Shown: in pieces, positions 1 to 6,893 of the stretch
Layout of the letters: each line of letters begins with the position of its first letter
Position numbering within the stretch: position 1 is the first letter of the stretch
Origin: UBA7937 sp034419095
GTDB lineage: Bacteria; Chloroflexota; Anaerolineae; UBA7937
DNA length: 7,425 bases
NCBI GenBank assembly: GCA_034419095.1
Contig: DAOULQ010000057.1
Coordinates: 1-7,425, forward strand
Reading direction: 5' to 3'
Translations under genes and position numbers: made by a program
Notes under the pieces: model-generated
Seen by the model: the letters and a program-made list of their open reading frames with translations, nothing else
Told to the model about the DNA's origin: nothing
The model's database searches: none

Positions 1-243
1 GGCTTCAGATGTTACCGGCGAAAGGTGCTTGAAGATCTACCCCCCATCGGCTCCGAGGGCTACGCTTTCCAGATCGAGATAGCCTACCTCTGTCAGAAAA
101 AGGGGTACCGTCTCTGCGAACTACCCATCTACTTCGAAGATCGAGCCCTGGGCCGCTCTAAGATGAGCCCGACCATCATCCTGGAAGCCTTCTGGCGGGT
201 GTGGCAGATGAAATGGCGCTATAGAGGAGTCCGCTCCCCTTGA
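1..243 (+). CDS. Polyprenol-phosphate mannosyltransferase-like GT2 glycosyltransferase, C-terminal part (5' truncated by window)
   Basis: The reading frame is open from base 1, so only the last 80 codons are visible. The peptide begins GFRCYRRKVLEDLPP and continues with EGYAFQIEIAYLCQKKGYRL, then PIYFEDRALGRSKMS. In the DPM1-like branch of glycosyltransferase family 2 these blocks are the conserved C-terminal end of the catalytic domain. Known members move mannose (or another hexose) from a GDP- or UDP-sugar to a polyprenyl phosphate at the cytoplasmic face of the membrane, making a lipid-linked donor. No membrane helices follow the catalytic domain, which fits the single-domain soluble form. 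The stop codon TGA overlaps the next gene's TTG start by four bases, implying one operon with translational coupling to the YfhO-flippase protein, a plausible user of such a donor. The sugar specificity cannot be read from this fragment; another prenyl-phosphate hexose transferase is possible. An internal GTG at 25 is not the real start. Confidence 0.88.
   Translation, partial: GFRCYRRKVLEDLPPIGSEGYAFQIEIAYLCQKKGYRLCELPIYFEDRALGRSKMSPTIILEAFWRVWQMKWRYRGVRSP
224..229 (+). promoter_or_regulatory. Ribosome-binding site for the YfhO-flippase gene
   Basis: GAGGAG lies ten bases before the TTG at 240, inside the last codons of the mannosyltransferase gene. No ATG or GTG with a better site is available near the start of the hydrophobic N-terminus. 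The spacing is slightly long, but the site together with the TTGA stop/start overlap supports coupled translation from TTG 240. Confidence 0.5.
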
Positions 244-3200
244 GAAGAGGATGGATCTACGAGTTTCTGATAGTGGTGGGGTTCCTCATCCTGCCTCTTC
301 TTTTCTTTTGGCCGGTCATCTTTGGAGGGAAGACGCTTATCCCCTTCGACAACCTATATGCCTTTGAGCCTTGGGAATCCTACGCCACCCAACTAGGCGT
401 GGGCGTCCCTCACAATCTGCTCCTATCCGACCTCCTCCTAGAGAACTATGCCTGGAAAGAGTTCATCTTGGAGGCCCTCCGTTCCAGGCAGATCCCCTTT
501 TGGAACCCCTACCTCTTCGCCGGGGTCCCCTTCTTGGCAGCGGGCCAACATTCGGCGCTCTACCCCCTAAGCATCATCTACTACATCTTCCCCTTGGCCC
601 GGGCTTATGGGTACTTCACCGCTCTTCACCTCTTCCTGGCTGGGCTCTTCATCTATATCTACGGGCGAGTATTGGGCCTGAATCGATGGGGTGGCCTCTT
701 AGCAGGGGTAACCTACGCCTTCAGTAGTTTCATGGTGGTGAGCGTGGTCTGGCCCCAAGCCATCGCTACCGTCACTTGGTTGCCGCTGATCTTAGCCTTG
801 GTGGAACTGGCCTTCCGGGCTCAAGAGAGCGAGCCGCCCAAACCTCCACTTCCTTACCTCTTAGGGGGGGCTTTAGTCCTGGGAGTGAGCTTCTTGGCAG
901 GCCACGTCGAGTTCTCCTATCTGGTGCTCCTGACCACTGGCTTTTACACCCTCTGCCGCCTGGCAAGCCTCTGGTGGAGAGTCCGGGACCTGAGGCGCAC
1001 CCTCTATCTGACGGTGGGAGTATTGGCCATGGCTATCCTGGGCCTGGGTTTGGGGGGGATACAACTCCTCCCTCTCTACGAACTGGTCACTCGCAGTTTT
1101 CGCCAGGATTCGGCGGGCTATCAAGAGATCATCGGCTGGGCCTACCCCAAACGCCAAATCATAACTTTCCTGGTCCCCAACTTCTTCGGCAACCCTGCCC
1201 ATCACGGTTACTTCGATCTTCTAAGCCGAAAGATCGTCCCTGTCACCCAGGACTTCACAGGCAAGCCCATTGACACCATCTTCTGGGGGATCAAAAATTA
1301 TGTAGAAGCCGGAAGTTATGTGGGGATACTCCCTCTCCTTCTAGCGGTGGTGGCCTTCTTCGGACGTCGGTCTCGCTATCTCTGGATCTTCGCTTCCCTT
1401 GCTCTCCTCTCCCTCCTTTTCGCCTTCGGCACCCCCCTTTACGCTCTTCTTTTCTACATCTTGCCCGGTTATAGACAACTCCATACCCCCTTCCGCTGGG
1501 TCTTCCCCTACGCCCTTAGCCTAGCCGTCTTGGCCGGCCTAGGAGCCGACTGGCTGGCTAAGAGGGGCAGCAAGAGCCCTCGCTTCATCGGCTGGCTGGC
1601 CCTATCGCTGGGCTGCATAGGGCTGCTCTTGACAGCCCTCATATTTCTCCGGCCAAGCCCTTTCATCCCCCTGGCAGACCGTCTCCTTACGGCTTCCCAG
1701 AAGGCCCAGGAGGCTTTCGCCAACGGAAGTGTCCTCCTCTCTTACGAGTGGCCCAACCTGGTGCATCTGGCTCTCTTCTCGGCGGGGGGTGGGTTAATCA
1801 TCGTCCTAGCCTACCTCACGCGAAGCCGAAAAATCTGGCAACCTCTAGCCCTTTTCGTCCTATTCTGCGACCTCTTCATCGTAGGTAGGGGGTTCAACCC
1901 GGCTGTCGACCCCCAACTCATGAAGTTTACCCCTCAGTCAGTCGCCTTCCTACAAAGCGACCCCGACCTTTTCCGCTTCACCACCTTCAACGCTCCGGAG
2001 GAGAAGACCCTCAACGCCAATGCGGGGATGTTCTATGGCCTCTCCGACATCCGAGGGTACGACTCCATCATCCCCCAGCAATACGCCCAATTCATGGGCC
2101 TCATCGAGGGACAAAACGAACTCCTCTACAACCGGATCGCCCCCCTCTACGAATACAGCTCTCCCGACTCCCCTCTCTTGGATCTCTTAAATGTCAAATA
2201 TGTGGTCACCACTCAACATATACCCAACCCCGGCTATACCTTGGTCTACGATGACGAGGTGCGCATCTACCGAAACGACGATTATATGCCGCGGGTTTTC
2301 GTGATCCCCGATGGAGTGGGAGCGGTAGAGGTCATACCAGATGGGGATAGCCTCCTCCAAAGGCTGAGGGAGTTTAACCCCCGGGAGGTATTGCTGCTGG
2401 AGGAGGAGCCGAAGGAGGCTTACCCCTTCTCCACTCGTTCCGCTCTGATACTTGAGTTCCAATCGGCTATAAGCAGATACAGCCCCAATGAGGTGGTCAT
2501 TGAGGTACATAACCCAGAGCCGGCCTGGTTGATCCTGGCCGACTCCTACTTCCCAGGCTGGAAGGGCTATCTATCCACCGATGGCTCGTCAGAGGAGGAA
2601 CTCCATATCTACAAGGCCGACTACAACTTTCGGGCGGTCCATCTACCTCCCGGTTCTCACCTTCTCCGTTTCAAGTATAGCCCCCTCTCTTTCAAACTAG
2701 GGCTCTATGTCACTTTCCTGGCCGGGGTGATAACCCTCCTCGGTTTCGGTTACTCCCTTTGGGGACACATGTACCGAGAAGAACCCAAGACCACCATCCA
2801 GCGGGTGCTCAAGAACGCCTTGACCCCCATGGGCACCTCCTTTCTCAACAAAGTGATCGATACCGCCTTCGCTATGGTCATGCTCCGCATCCTGGGCCCG
2901 GAGGGACAGGGAAAATACGGCTTCGCCATCATCATAGTGGGCTACTTCGAGATCGTCACCAACTTCGGCCTGGACACCCTCCTCACCCGGGAGGTAGCCA
3001 AGGAGCCCTCCCAGGCGAACCGGTACCTGAGCAATACAGCCATCTTGCGCCTCCTCATCCTCTTGGGGGTGTTGCCCCTCCTCTTCATCTTTTTGGCCGT
3101 TTGGCGAGGCCTCTTCGCCCTCTCCGGGGATACGATAGCCGCTATCCTCCTCTTGACCCTCAGCCTCATCCCCAGCAGCATCTCCGCCGCTTTAAGTTCC

Positions 3201-4262
3201 CTCTTCCGGGCCCATGAGAAGATGGAGTACCCCGCCGCCATCACCACGGTGAGCACTATCCTCAAGGTGACCTTGGGACTCCTGGCGCTGCTCTTGGGGT
3301 TCGGCTTCGTGGGGCTGGCCGGGGTCTCGGTGGTAGTCAACCTGGTCACCATGTCTATCCTCTTCTATTTAGTATTTAAGATCTTCTTCCGGCCCCAGTT
3401 GGAGTTCAACCCACCCTTCAGCAAGGAGATGTTAGGGCTCTCCTACCCCCTGATGATCAATAACCTCCTAGCCACCCTCTTCTTCCGCGTCGATGTAACC
3501 CTCCTCCAGCCGATGAAGGGGGATACCGTCGTGGGTTGGTACACCACCGCCTACAAAGTCATCGATGGGGTCAACATCATCCCCTCCACCTTCACCATGG
3601 CCATCTTCCCCATCATCTCTCGCTTCGCCCAGGACGCTCGAGAGTCGCTCATCAAGGCCTATACCTTGGCCATCAAGGCCCTGCTCATCGTGAGCCTCCC
3701 TCTAGCCCTGCTGGTCACCTTCTATGCCCGAGGACTGATCTTCATCTTTGGAGGCTCCGAATACCTCCCCCATTCCGCCATAGCCTTGAGCCTCCTCATC
3801 TGGTATGCGCCCGTGGGGTTCATCAACAGCGTAACCCAGTACCTCCTCATCGCCATCAATCAGCAACGCTTCCTGACCCGGGCCTTCCTCATCGGCCTGG
3901 CCTTCAACCTAGCAGCCAACCTCCTTTTTATCCCCCGATATGGCTACCAGGCTGCCGCGGTGATCGCCATCCTCTCCGAGATAGCCCTCTTCTTCCCCTT
4001 CTACTACGGCGTCCGCCAGCACCTCACCACCATCCCCTGGCTTAGTCTCGCCTGGCGGCCGACTCTCAGCACCCTCTTGATGGGGGGCTTCCTTTGGTGG
4101 TTTAGGGGGCTGAACTTCCTCCTCCTCATCCCCTCCTCCCTGCTCTTATACCTGGCTACCCTGATGGCTCTGGGCACCTTTGAACGGGAGGAGATAGCCA
4201 TCATAAGGGAACTCCTCCCCCTAAGGAGGCGACCTCCTGAAGAGGTGGCCGCGCCCCGCTAA
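240..4262 (+). CDS. Fused YfhO-family GT-C-like membrane protein and Wzx/MATE-type polysaccharide flippase
   Basis: This 1340-residue protein holds two complete membrane modules. Residues 1-843 match the YfhO family: an N-terminal membrane helix (about 7-28), a periplasmic loop with PFDNLYAFEPW, the block FWNPYLFAGVPF (87-98), many helices up to about residue 550, an extracytoplasmic domain (about 560-810, including LLDLLNVKYVV and LADSYFPGW), and a last helix at about 815-842. YfhO proteins resemble GT-C transferases that use lipid-linked sugars outside the membrane, as in lipoteichoic acid glycosylation. Residues 844-1340 match polysaccharide-export flippases (RfbX/Wzx, MATE-like): about a dozen helices, with ALTPMGTSFLNKVIDT and LRILGPEGQGKYG near the start, ending in a charged tail. 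Each half has the usual length of a stand-alone protein, so this looks like a gene fusion or a lost stop codon. It overlaps the upstream mannosyltransferase by four bases. A combined role in flipping and transferring lipid-linked sugars is inference; the substrate is unknown. Start is TTG. Confidence 0.88.
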   Translation: MRRGWIYEFLIVVGFLILPLLFFWPVIFGGKTLIPFDNLYAFEPWESYATQLGVGVPHNLLLSDLLLENYAWKEFILEALRSRQIPFWNPYLFAGVPFLAAGQHSALYPLSIIYYIFPLARAYGYFTALHLFLAGLFIYIYGRVLGLNRWGGLLAGVTYAFSSFMVVSVVWPQAIATVTWLPLILALVELAFRAQESEPPKPPLPYLLGGALVLGVSFLAGHVEFSYLVLLTTGFYTLCRLASLWWRVRDLRRTLYLTVGVLAMAILGLGLGGIQLLPLYELVTRSFRQDSAGYQEIIGWAYPKRQIITFLVPNFFGNPAHHGYFDLLSRKIVPVTQDFTGKPIDTIFWGIKNYVEAGSYVGILPLLLAVVAFFGRRSRYLWIFASLALLSLLFAFGTPLYALLFYILPGYRQLHTPFRWVFPYALSLAVLAGLGADWLAKRGSKSPRFIGWLALSLGCIGLLLTALIFLRPSPFIPLADRLLTASQKAQEAFANGSVLLSYEWPNLVHLALFSAGGGLIIVLAYLTRSRKIWQPLALFVLFCDLFIVGRGFNPAVDPQLMKFTPQSVAFLQSDPDLFRFTTFNAPEEKTLNANAGMFYGLSDIRGYDSIIPQQYAQFMGLIEGQNELLYNRIAPLYEYSSPDSPLLDLLNVKYVVTTQHIPNPGYTLVYDDEVRIYRNDDYMPRVFVIPDGVGAVEVIPDGDSLLQRLREFNPREVLLLEEEPKEAYPFSTRSALILEFQSAISRYSPNEVVIEVHNPEPAWLILADSYFPGWKGYLSTDGSSEEELHIYKADYNFRAVHLPPGSHLLRFKYSPLSFKLGLYVTFLAGVITLLGFGYSLWGHMYREEPKTTIQRVLKNALTPMGTSFLNKVIDTAFAMVMLRILGPEGQGKYGFAIIIVGYFEIVTNFGLDTLLTREVAKEPSQANRYLSNTAILRLLILLGVLPLLFIFLAVWRGLFALSGDTIAAILLLTLSLIPSSISAALSSLFRAHEKMEYPAAITTVSTILKVTLGLLALLLGFGFVGLAGVSVVVNLVTMSILFYLVFKIFFRPQLEFNPPFSKEMLGLSYPLMINNLLATLFFRVDVTLLQPMKGDTVVGWYTTAYKVIDGVNIIPSTFTMAIFPIISRFAQDARESLIKAYTLAIKALLIVSLPLALLVTFYARGLIFIFGGSEYLPHSAIALSLLIWYAPVGFINSVTQYLLIAINQQRFLTRAFLIGLAFNLAANLLFIPRYGYQAAAVIAILSEIALFFPFYYGVRQHLTTIPWLSLAWRPTLSTLLMGGFLWWFRGLNFLLLIPSSLLLYLATLMALGTFEREEIAIIRELLPLRRRPPEEVAAPR

Positions 4263-4267
4263 AATAT

Positions 4268-4296
4268 GTGACAAGCCGGTTTCCCTATGATAAAAT
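4268..4296 (+). promoter_or_regulatory. Sigma-70 promoter of asnS, extended -10
   Basis: The -35 box GTGACA (4268-4273, five of six consensus bases) is followed by a 17-bp spacer and the -10 box TAAAAT (4291-4296, five of six). A TG at 4288-4289 one base ahead makes an extended -10. Transcription would begin near 4303. The promoter starts six bases after the stop codon of the flippase fusion, so asnS can be expressed independently of the glycan operon. No intrinsic terminator is seen between the two. Confidence 0.72.
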
Positions 4297-4320
4297 CTTT
4301 ATGTCAGTATCCGAAGGATG

Positions 4321-4327
4321 AGGAGGG
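4321..4327 (+). promoter_or_regulatory. Strong ribosome-binding site deciding the asnS start
   Basis: AGGAGGG sits six bases (counted from the end of AGGAGG) before TTG 4333. The ATG at 4318 lies just upstream of this site and has only a GAAGG one base ahead of it, too close to work. A leader of about 30 bases from the predicted transcript start also suits the TTG better than the ATG. Confidence 0.65.
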
Positions 4328-4332
4328 TAGCC

Positions 4333-5628
4333 TTGCCCGAAGAGGTACACATCGAAGAGATAGCCAAATATGAAGGGCAAGAGGTAACTCTCAAAGGTTG
4401 GCTCTACAATAGGACCGACAAGGGCCGCCTCCAGTTCCTCCTGGTGCGAGACGGAACGGGGGTCATCCAATGCGTGGTCTTTGAGCAGGATGTACCCAAC
4501 CAGGTCTTCGAAGCCGCAAAGAGCCTGACTCAGGAGTCGTCGCTCATAGTAACGGGCACCGTCCGGGCCGATGAGCGAGCGCCTGGGGGGTATGAACTGA
4601 CGGTGAAGAATATCAAAGTGGTGCAGTTGGCCCAGGAATACCCCATCACCCCCAAGGAGCATGGGGTGACCTTCCTCATGGACCACCGCCACCTCTGGCT
4701 TCGCTCCTCCCGCCAACACGCCATCCTCCGCGTGCGAGCCGAGGTGATCCGCGCCGTGCGCGACTACTTCGATGAAAACGGCTTCCTCCTGGTCGATACC
4801 CCCATCCTCACCCCCGCCGCCTGCGAGGGCACATCGACCCTCTTCGAGACCGACTATTTCGGGGACACAGCCTATCTGGCCCAGAGCGGCCAACTCTATA
4901 GCGAGGCTAGCATCATGGCCTTCGGCAAGGTCTACTGCTTCGGCCCCACCTTCCGGGCGGAGAAGTCGAAGACCCGCAAGCACCTCCTGGAGTTCTGGAT
5001 GGTGGAGCCGGAGATGGCCTACGCCGACCTAGACGACTGTATGCAGTTGGCCGAGGAGTTCGTCTCTTGCATCGTAGAGAGGGCGCTCACGCGCCGCAAA
5101 GCCGAACTGGAAACCCTAGAAAGGGATACGACCCCCTTGGAGAAGGTGAAGCCCCCCTTCCCTCGCCTCACTTACGATGAGGCGGTGGAGATCCTCCACC
5201 AAGAGGGGCTGGAGTTCGAATGGGGGGACGATTTCGGCTCGCCCCATGAGACCGCTCTGGCCCAGCGTTTCGAGAAGCCCCTTTTCGTCCATCGCTTCCC
5301 CACCCACTGCAAGGCCTTCTATATGGAACCTGACCCCGACCGTCCCGAACTCTCCCTCTCCGTGGACTGCTTGACCCCGGAGGGGTACGGGGAGATCATC
5401 GGCGGCGGCCAACGGACAGCCAGCCTTGAAATCCTAGAGAAGCGCATCGAGGAGCACAACCTCCCTCGCGAAGCCTTCGAGTGGTATCTCGACTTGCGTC
5501 GGTACGGCTCCGTCCCCCACTCCGGCTTCGGCCTGGGGATAGAGCGGACCGTGGCTTGGATATGCGGCATCGAGCATATCCGGGAGACGATACCGTTTCC
5601 CAGGATGCTGTATAGGCTGTATCCCTGA
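4333..5628 (+). CDS. asnS: Asparaginyl-tRNA synthetase (AsnRS, class II)
   Basis: AsnRS charges tRNA-Asn with asparagine in the cytoplasm, using ATP. From the TTG start the protein has 431 residues, a normal length. An N-terminal OB-fold tRNA-binding domain spans about residues 15-105 (EVTLKGWLYN, FLLVRDGTGVIQCVVF). The class II catalytic core follows: motif 1 with VDTPILTPAACEGTSTLFE (about 154-172); motif 2 with FGPTFRAEKSKTRKHLLEF and then WMVEPEMAY (about 203-230), whose arginine 208 is the usual ATP-binding residue; and motif 3 with GFGLGIER (398-405) followed by IRETIPFPRM. The HLLEFWMVEPEMAY form and the C-terminal IPFPR favour AsnRS over AspRS. All core residues appear intact, so the gene should be functional. 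An ATG at 4318 would add five residues (MRRVA), but the Shine-Dalgarno site lies downstream of it. The gene has its own promoter, and no clear intrinsic terminator follows it. Confidence 0.95.
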   Translation: MPEEVHIEEIAKYEGQEVTLKGWLYNRTDKGRLQFLLVRDGTGVIQCVVFEQDVPNQVFEAAKSLTQESSLIVTGTVRADERAPGGYELTVKNIKVVQLAQEYPITPKEHGVTFLMDHRHLWLRSSRQHAILRVRAEVIRAVRDYFDENGFLLVDTPILTPAACEGTSTLFETDYFGDTAYLAQSGQLYSEASIMAFGKVYCFGPTFRAEKSKTRKHLLEFWMVEPEMAYADLDDCMQLAEEFVSCIVERALTRRKAELETLERDTTPLEKVKPPFPRLTYDEAVEILHQEGLEFEWGDDFGSPHETALAQRFEKPLFVHRFPTHCKAFYMEPDPDRPELSLSVDCLTPEGYGEIIGGGQRTASLEILEKRIEEHNLPREAFEWYLDLRRYGSVPHSGFGLGIERTVAWICGIEHIRETIPFPRMLYRLYP

Positions 5629-5672
5629 ATGCGCAACGTCTCTTGTTGTCTTCACAAGCAAAACAGTGAATA

Positions 5673-5701
5673 TTGCATTGAACGATTGACTATGATAGAA
5701 T
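5673..5701 (+). promoter_or_regulatory. Probable promoter of the coiled-coil/SDH proteinase unit, extended -10
   Basis: TAGAAT (5696-5701) is preceded by TG and one base, giving an extended -10 box. Seventeen bases upstream is TTGCAT (5673-5678), a weak -35 match of three of six bases. Extended -10 promoters tolerate a poor -35 box. The 12-base block CTATGATAGAAT differs at one position from CTATGATAAAAT at the asnS promoter. Transcription would start near 5708, giving a leader of about 50 bases before GTG 5758. Confidence 0.55.
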
Positions 5702-5747
5702 AACAAGGGGAATGCCCTACGGCAATTAGATCAGAAATGATACCCCT

Positions 5748-5753
5748 GGGAGG
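5748..5753 (+). promoter_or_regulatory. Ribosome-binding site deciding the start of the 66-residue gene
   Basis: GGGAGG lies four bases ahead of GTG 5758. The in-frame ATG at 5737 has no Shine-Dalgarno site. A closer ATG at 5756 is out of frame with the conserved-looking helical protein. GTG 5758 is therefore preferred. Confidence 0.55.
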
Positions 5754-5757
5754 AAAT

Positions 5758-5958
5758 GTGGAGGGTGACACAGGCTACAAGGACAAGGACTTACTTGAGA
5801 GGGTTCGTGAGCTGGAGCGCATGCAACCTCAAATGACCGAGAGCTTAGAGGAATTCCGCAAGAAGTTCAACGAGTATCAACGAACCAAGCGCGAGCGTGC
5901 CTCGGAGGAAAGGCCGGTTTGTAGACCTTTTCTAGACGTCTTTCGCCAGCAGCGGTGA
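5758..5958 (+). CDS. Small charged, probably helical protein of unknown function
   Basis: I do not recognise this 66-residue protein. Its middle (KDLLERVRELERM... MTESLEEFRKKFNEYQRTKRER) is rich in Glu, Lys and Arg with Leu/Val/Met/Phe at helical spacing, consistent with one amphipathic helix or a short coiled coil. The C-terminal part (RPVCRPFLDVFRQQR) is less charged and contains the only cysteine. There is no signal peptide or membrane segment, so it is probably cytoplasmic. It is the first gene of a two-gene unit: its stop codon lies inside the ribosome-binding site of the SDH-family proteinase gene, twelve bases before that gene's GTG. This arrangement suggests an accessory subunit, adaptor, regulator or substrate of the proteinase, which is inference from position only. 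An upstream ATG at 5737 would lengthen it to 73 residues but lacks a ribosome-binding site. The existence of the gene rests on frame, ribosome-binding site, promoter and coupling, not on homology. Confidence 0.6.
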   Translation: MEGDTGYKDKDLLERVRELERMQPQMTESLEEFRKKFNEYQRTKRERASEERPVCRPFLDVFRQQR

Positions 5959-5963
5959 GGAGG
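5957..5963 (+). promoter_or_regulatory. Ribosome-binding site overlapping the upstream stop codon (translational coupling)
   Basis: GAGGAGG begins within the TGA (5956-5958) of the small gene and lies seven bases before GTG 5971, an ideal spacing. Ribosomes ending on the first gene would uncover or reload at this site, so the two proteins are probably made in linked amounts. Confidence 0.7.
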
Positions 5964-5970
5964 TCTTTCC

Positions 5971-6855
5971 GTGGAGAACCAGGAGAGTCTATTTCCTCAA
6001 ACGCCTATGTTTCGCGCCCTGCAAAGCGACCGCTATGCGCGTCAGGCCGCGATAGAGGACTTTCAAAGCCACACCAAGCGTAAGCTAATCGTCTACGAAG
6101 CTAATCTTTGGTCGGATCGTTCACCCATCGGTGAGGATGACATACAGCCCTTCGCAGACCTTCTCATTCGCCTTTCACCAGGGCAAGACCTAGATTTGCT
6201 TCTCCACAGTCCAGGCGGCGACATAGACGCGGCCGAAAAGATCGTCTATATGTGTAGAGAAGTCGCAAGTGGATTTAGGGTAATCGTTCCCGAATATGCT
6301 AAGAGCGCAGCCACCCTTATTGCTCTTGCCTCCGACGAGGTGGTGATGGGACTAACGTCAGAGCTTGGACCAATAGATGCCCAGCTTACAGGGCCTGGTC
6401 CGGGTGGCGCGCGCTTTCAGACATCTGCTCAATCGTTCATCGATGAATTCGACCGCATGAAGCAGGAAGTACAAGACACTGGCACTCTTTCCCCAGCGTA
6501 CTATCCCCTCCTGGACGGTCTGAACCTGGGATTTATGGGGATGTGCAGAAACCTCATGGCTCGGTCCAAGAAGTTCGCGCAGAAGTGGCTAGAGAAACAC
6601 ATGCTCAAGGATCAACTGGATAAGGCCGCGGAACTAGCTGCCGACCTCTGCAACGTTAAGAAGTGGCTGGGCCACGGGGTTGTAATTGATGCGAATGAAG
6701 CAGCATCTCTCGGCATCAAGGTCAAGAAATTGAACCAGGATGACCCACTGTGGGCCCGGGTTTGGTATCTCCATTGCTGCTATGGCGTCCTGTTTAGACG
6801 CACCTCAATTTGTAAGATATTCGAGTCAGAAATCGTTTCTCTCCCCTTTCAATGA
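5971..6855 (+). CDS. SDH family Clp-fold serine proteinase (SDH_sah, ClpP/SppA-like)
   Basis: This 294-residue protein matches the SDH_sah family (once DUF114), Clp-fold serine peptidases related to ClpP and SppA. Visible signatures are LLLHSPGGDIDAAEKIV (77-92), the oxyanion-type SPGGDID loop; VPEYAKSAATLIALASDEVV (106-125), with Ser112 the probable nucleophile; SELGPIDAQ (130-138); and WLGHGVVIDANEAASLGI (232-249). The family is described as having a Ser-Asp-His triad; Asp136 and His235 are candidates, which I infer from conservation only. No signal peptide or confident membrane helix is seen, although the tail (WARVWYLHCCYGVLF, 261-275) is hydrophobic and could touch the membrane or a partner. 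Substrates of this family are poorly known. The gene is coupled to the 66-residue gene upstream. One 60-base line within it (6061-6120) has 27 G/C, against 37 in an asnS line (4981-5040), hinting at a different origin. Start is GTG with an ideal ribosome-binding site. Confidence 0.87.
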   Translation: MENQESLFPQTPMFRALQSDRYARQAAIEDFQSHTKRKLIVYEANLWSDRSPIGEDDIQPFADLLIRLSPGQDLDLLLHSPGGDIDAAEKIVYMCREVASGFRVIVPEYAKSAATLIALASDEVVMGLTSELGPIDAQLTGPGPGGARFQTSAQSFIDEFDRMKQEVQDTGTLSPAYYPLLDGLNLGFMGMCRNLMARSKKFAQKWLEKHMLKDQLDKAAELAADLCNVKKWLGHGVVIDANEAASLGIKVKKLNQDDPLWARVWYLHCCYGVLFRRTSICKIFESEIVSLPFQ

Positions 6856-6863
6856 ATCTTATT

Positions 6864-6893
6864 CCTGACGCGTCAGGTGGTAACATCTGACGC
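6864..6893. promoter_or_regulatory. Perfect palindrome plus repeated half-site, operator candidate
   Basis: CCTGACGCGTCAGG (6864-6877) equals its own reverse complement over all 14 bases. The half CTGACGC occurs at 6865-6871 and again at 6887-6893, 22 bp apart, close to two helical turns, so a second dimer or half-site contact could bind the same DNA face. No T-run follows, so it is not an intrinsic terminator. It begins eight bases after the SDH proteinase stop codon and about 90 bp before the consensus promoter. The regulator is unknown. Confidence 0.4.

Noticed and set aside
2759..3217. 152-codon plus-strand open frame inside the flippase region, and a similar one at 3536-4045
   Set aside because: They overlap the well-supported flippase in another frame, encode His/Pro/Arg-rich sequence without family features, and follow from the C-rich composition.
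4224..4238. Hairpin AGGAGG-CGA-CCTCCT near the end of the flippase fusion gene
   Set aside because: It lies within coding sequence before the stop codon, has only a 3-base loop, and is not followed by a T-run, so it is not a convincing terminator.
4285..4983. 232-codon minus-strand open frame opposite asnS
   Set aside because: It is fully antisense to conserved AsnRS codons, has no recognisable domain, and is typical of a mirror frame in GC-rich genes.
5642..5658. CTTGT/ACAAG inverted repeat after asnS as a terminator
   Set aside because: The stem has five pairs with low GC, and the following bases are A-rich rather than T-rich.
5706..5747. AGGGG/CCCCT pairing enclosing a small TGCC-CTAC-GGCA hairpin just before the ribosome site of the 66-residue gene, as a leader switch
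   Set aside because: The predicted transcript start near 5708 removes part of the outer stem, and the inner stem has only four pairs. It could arise by chance.
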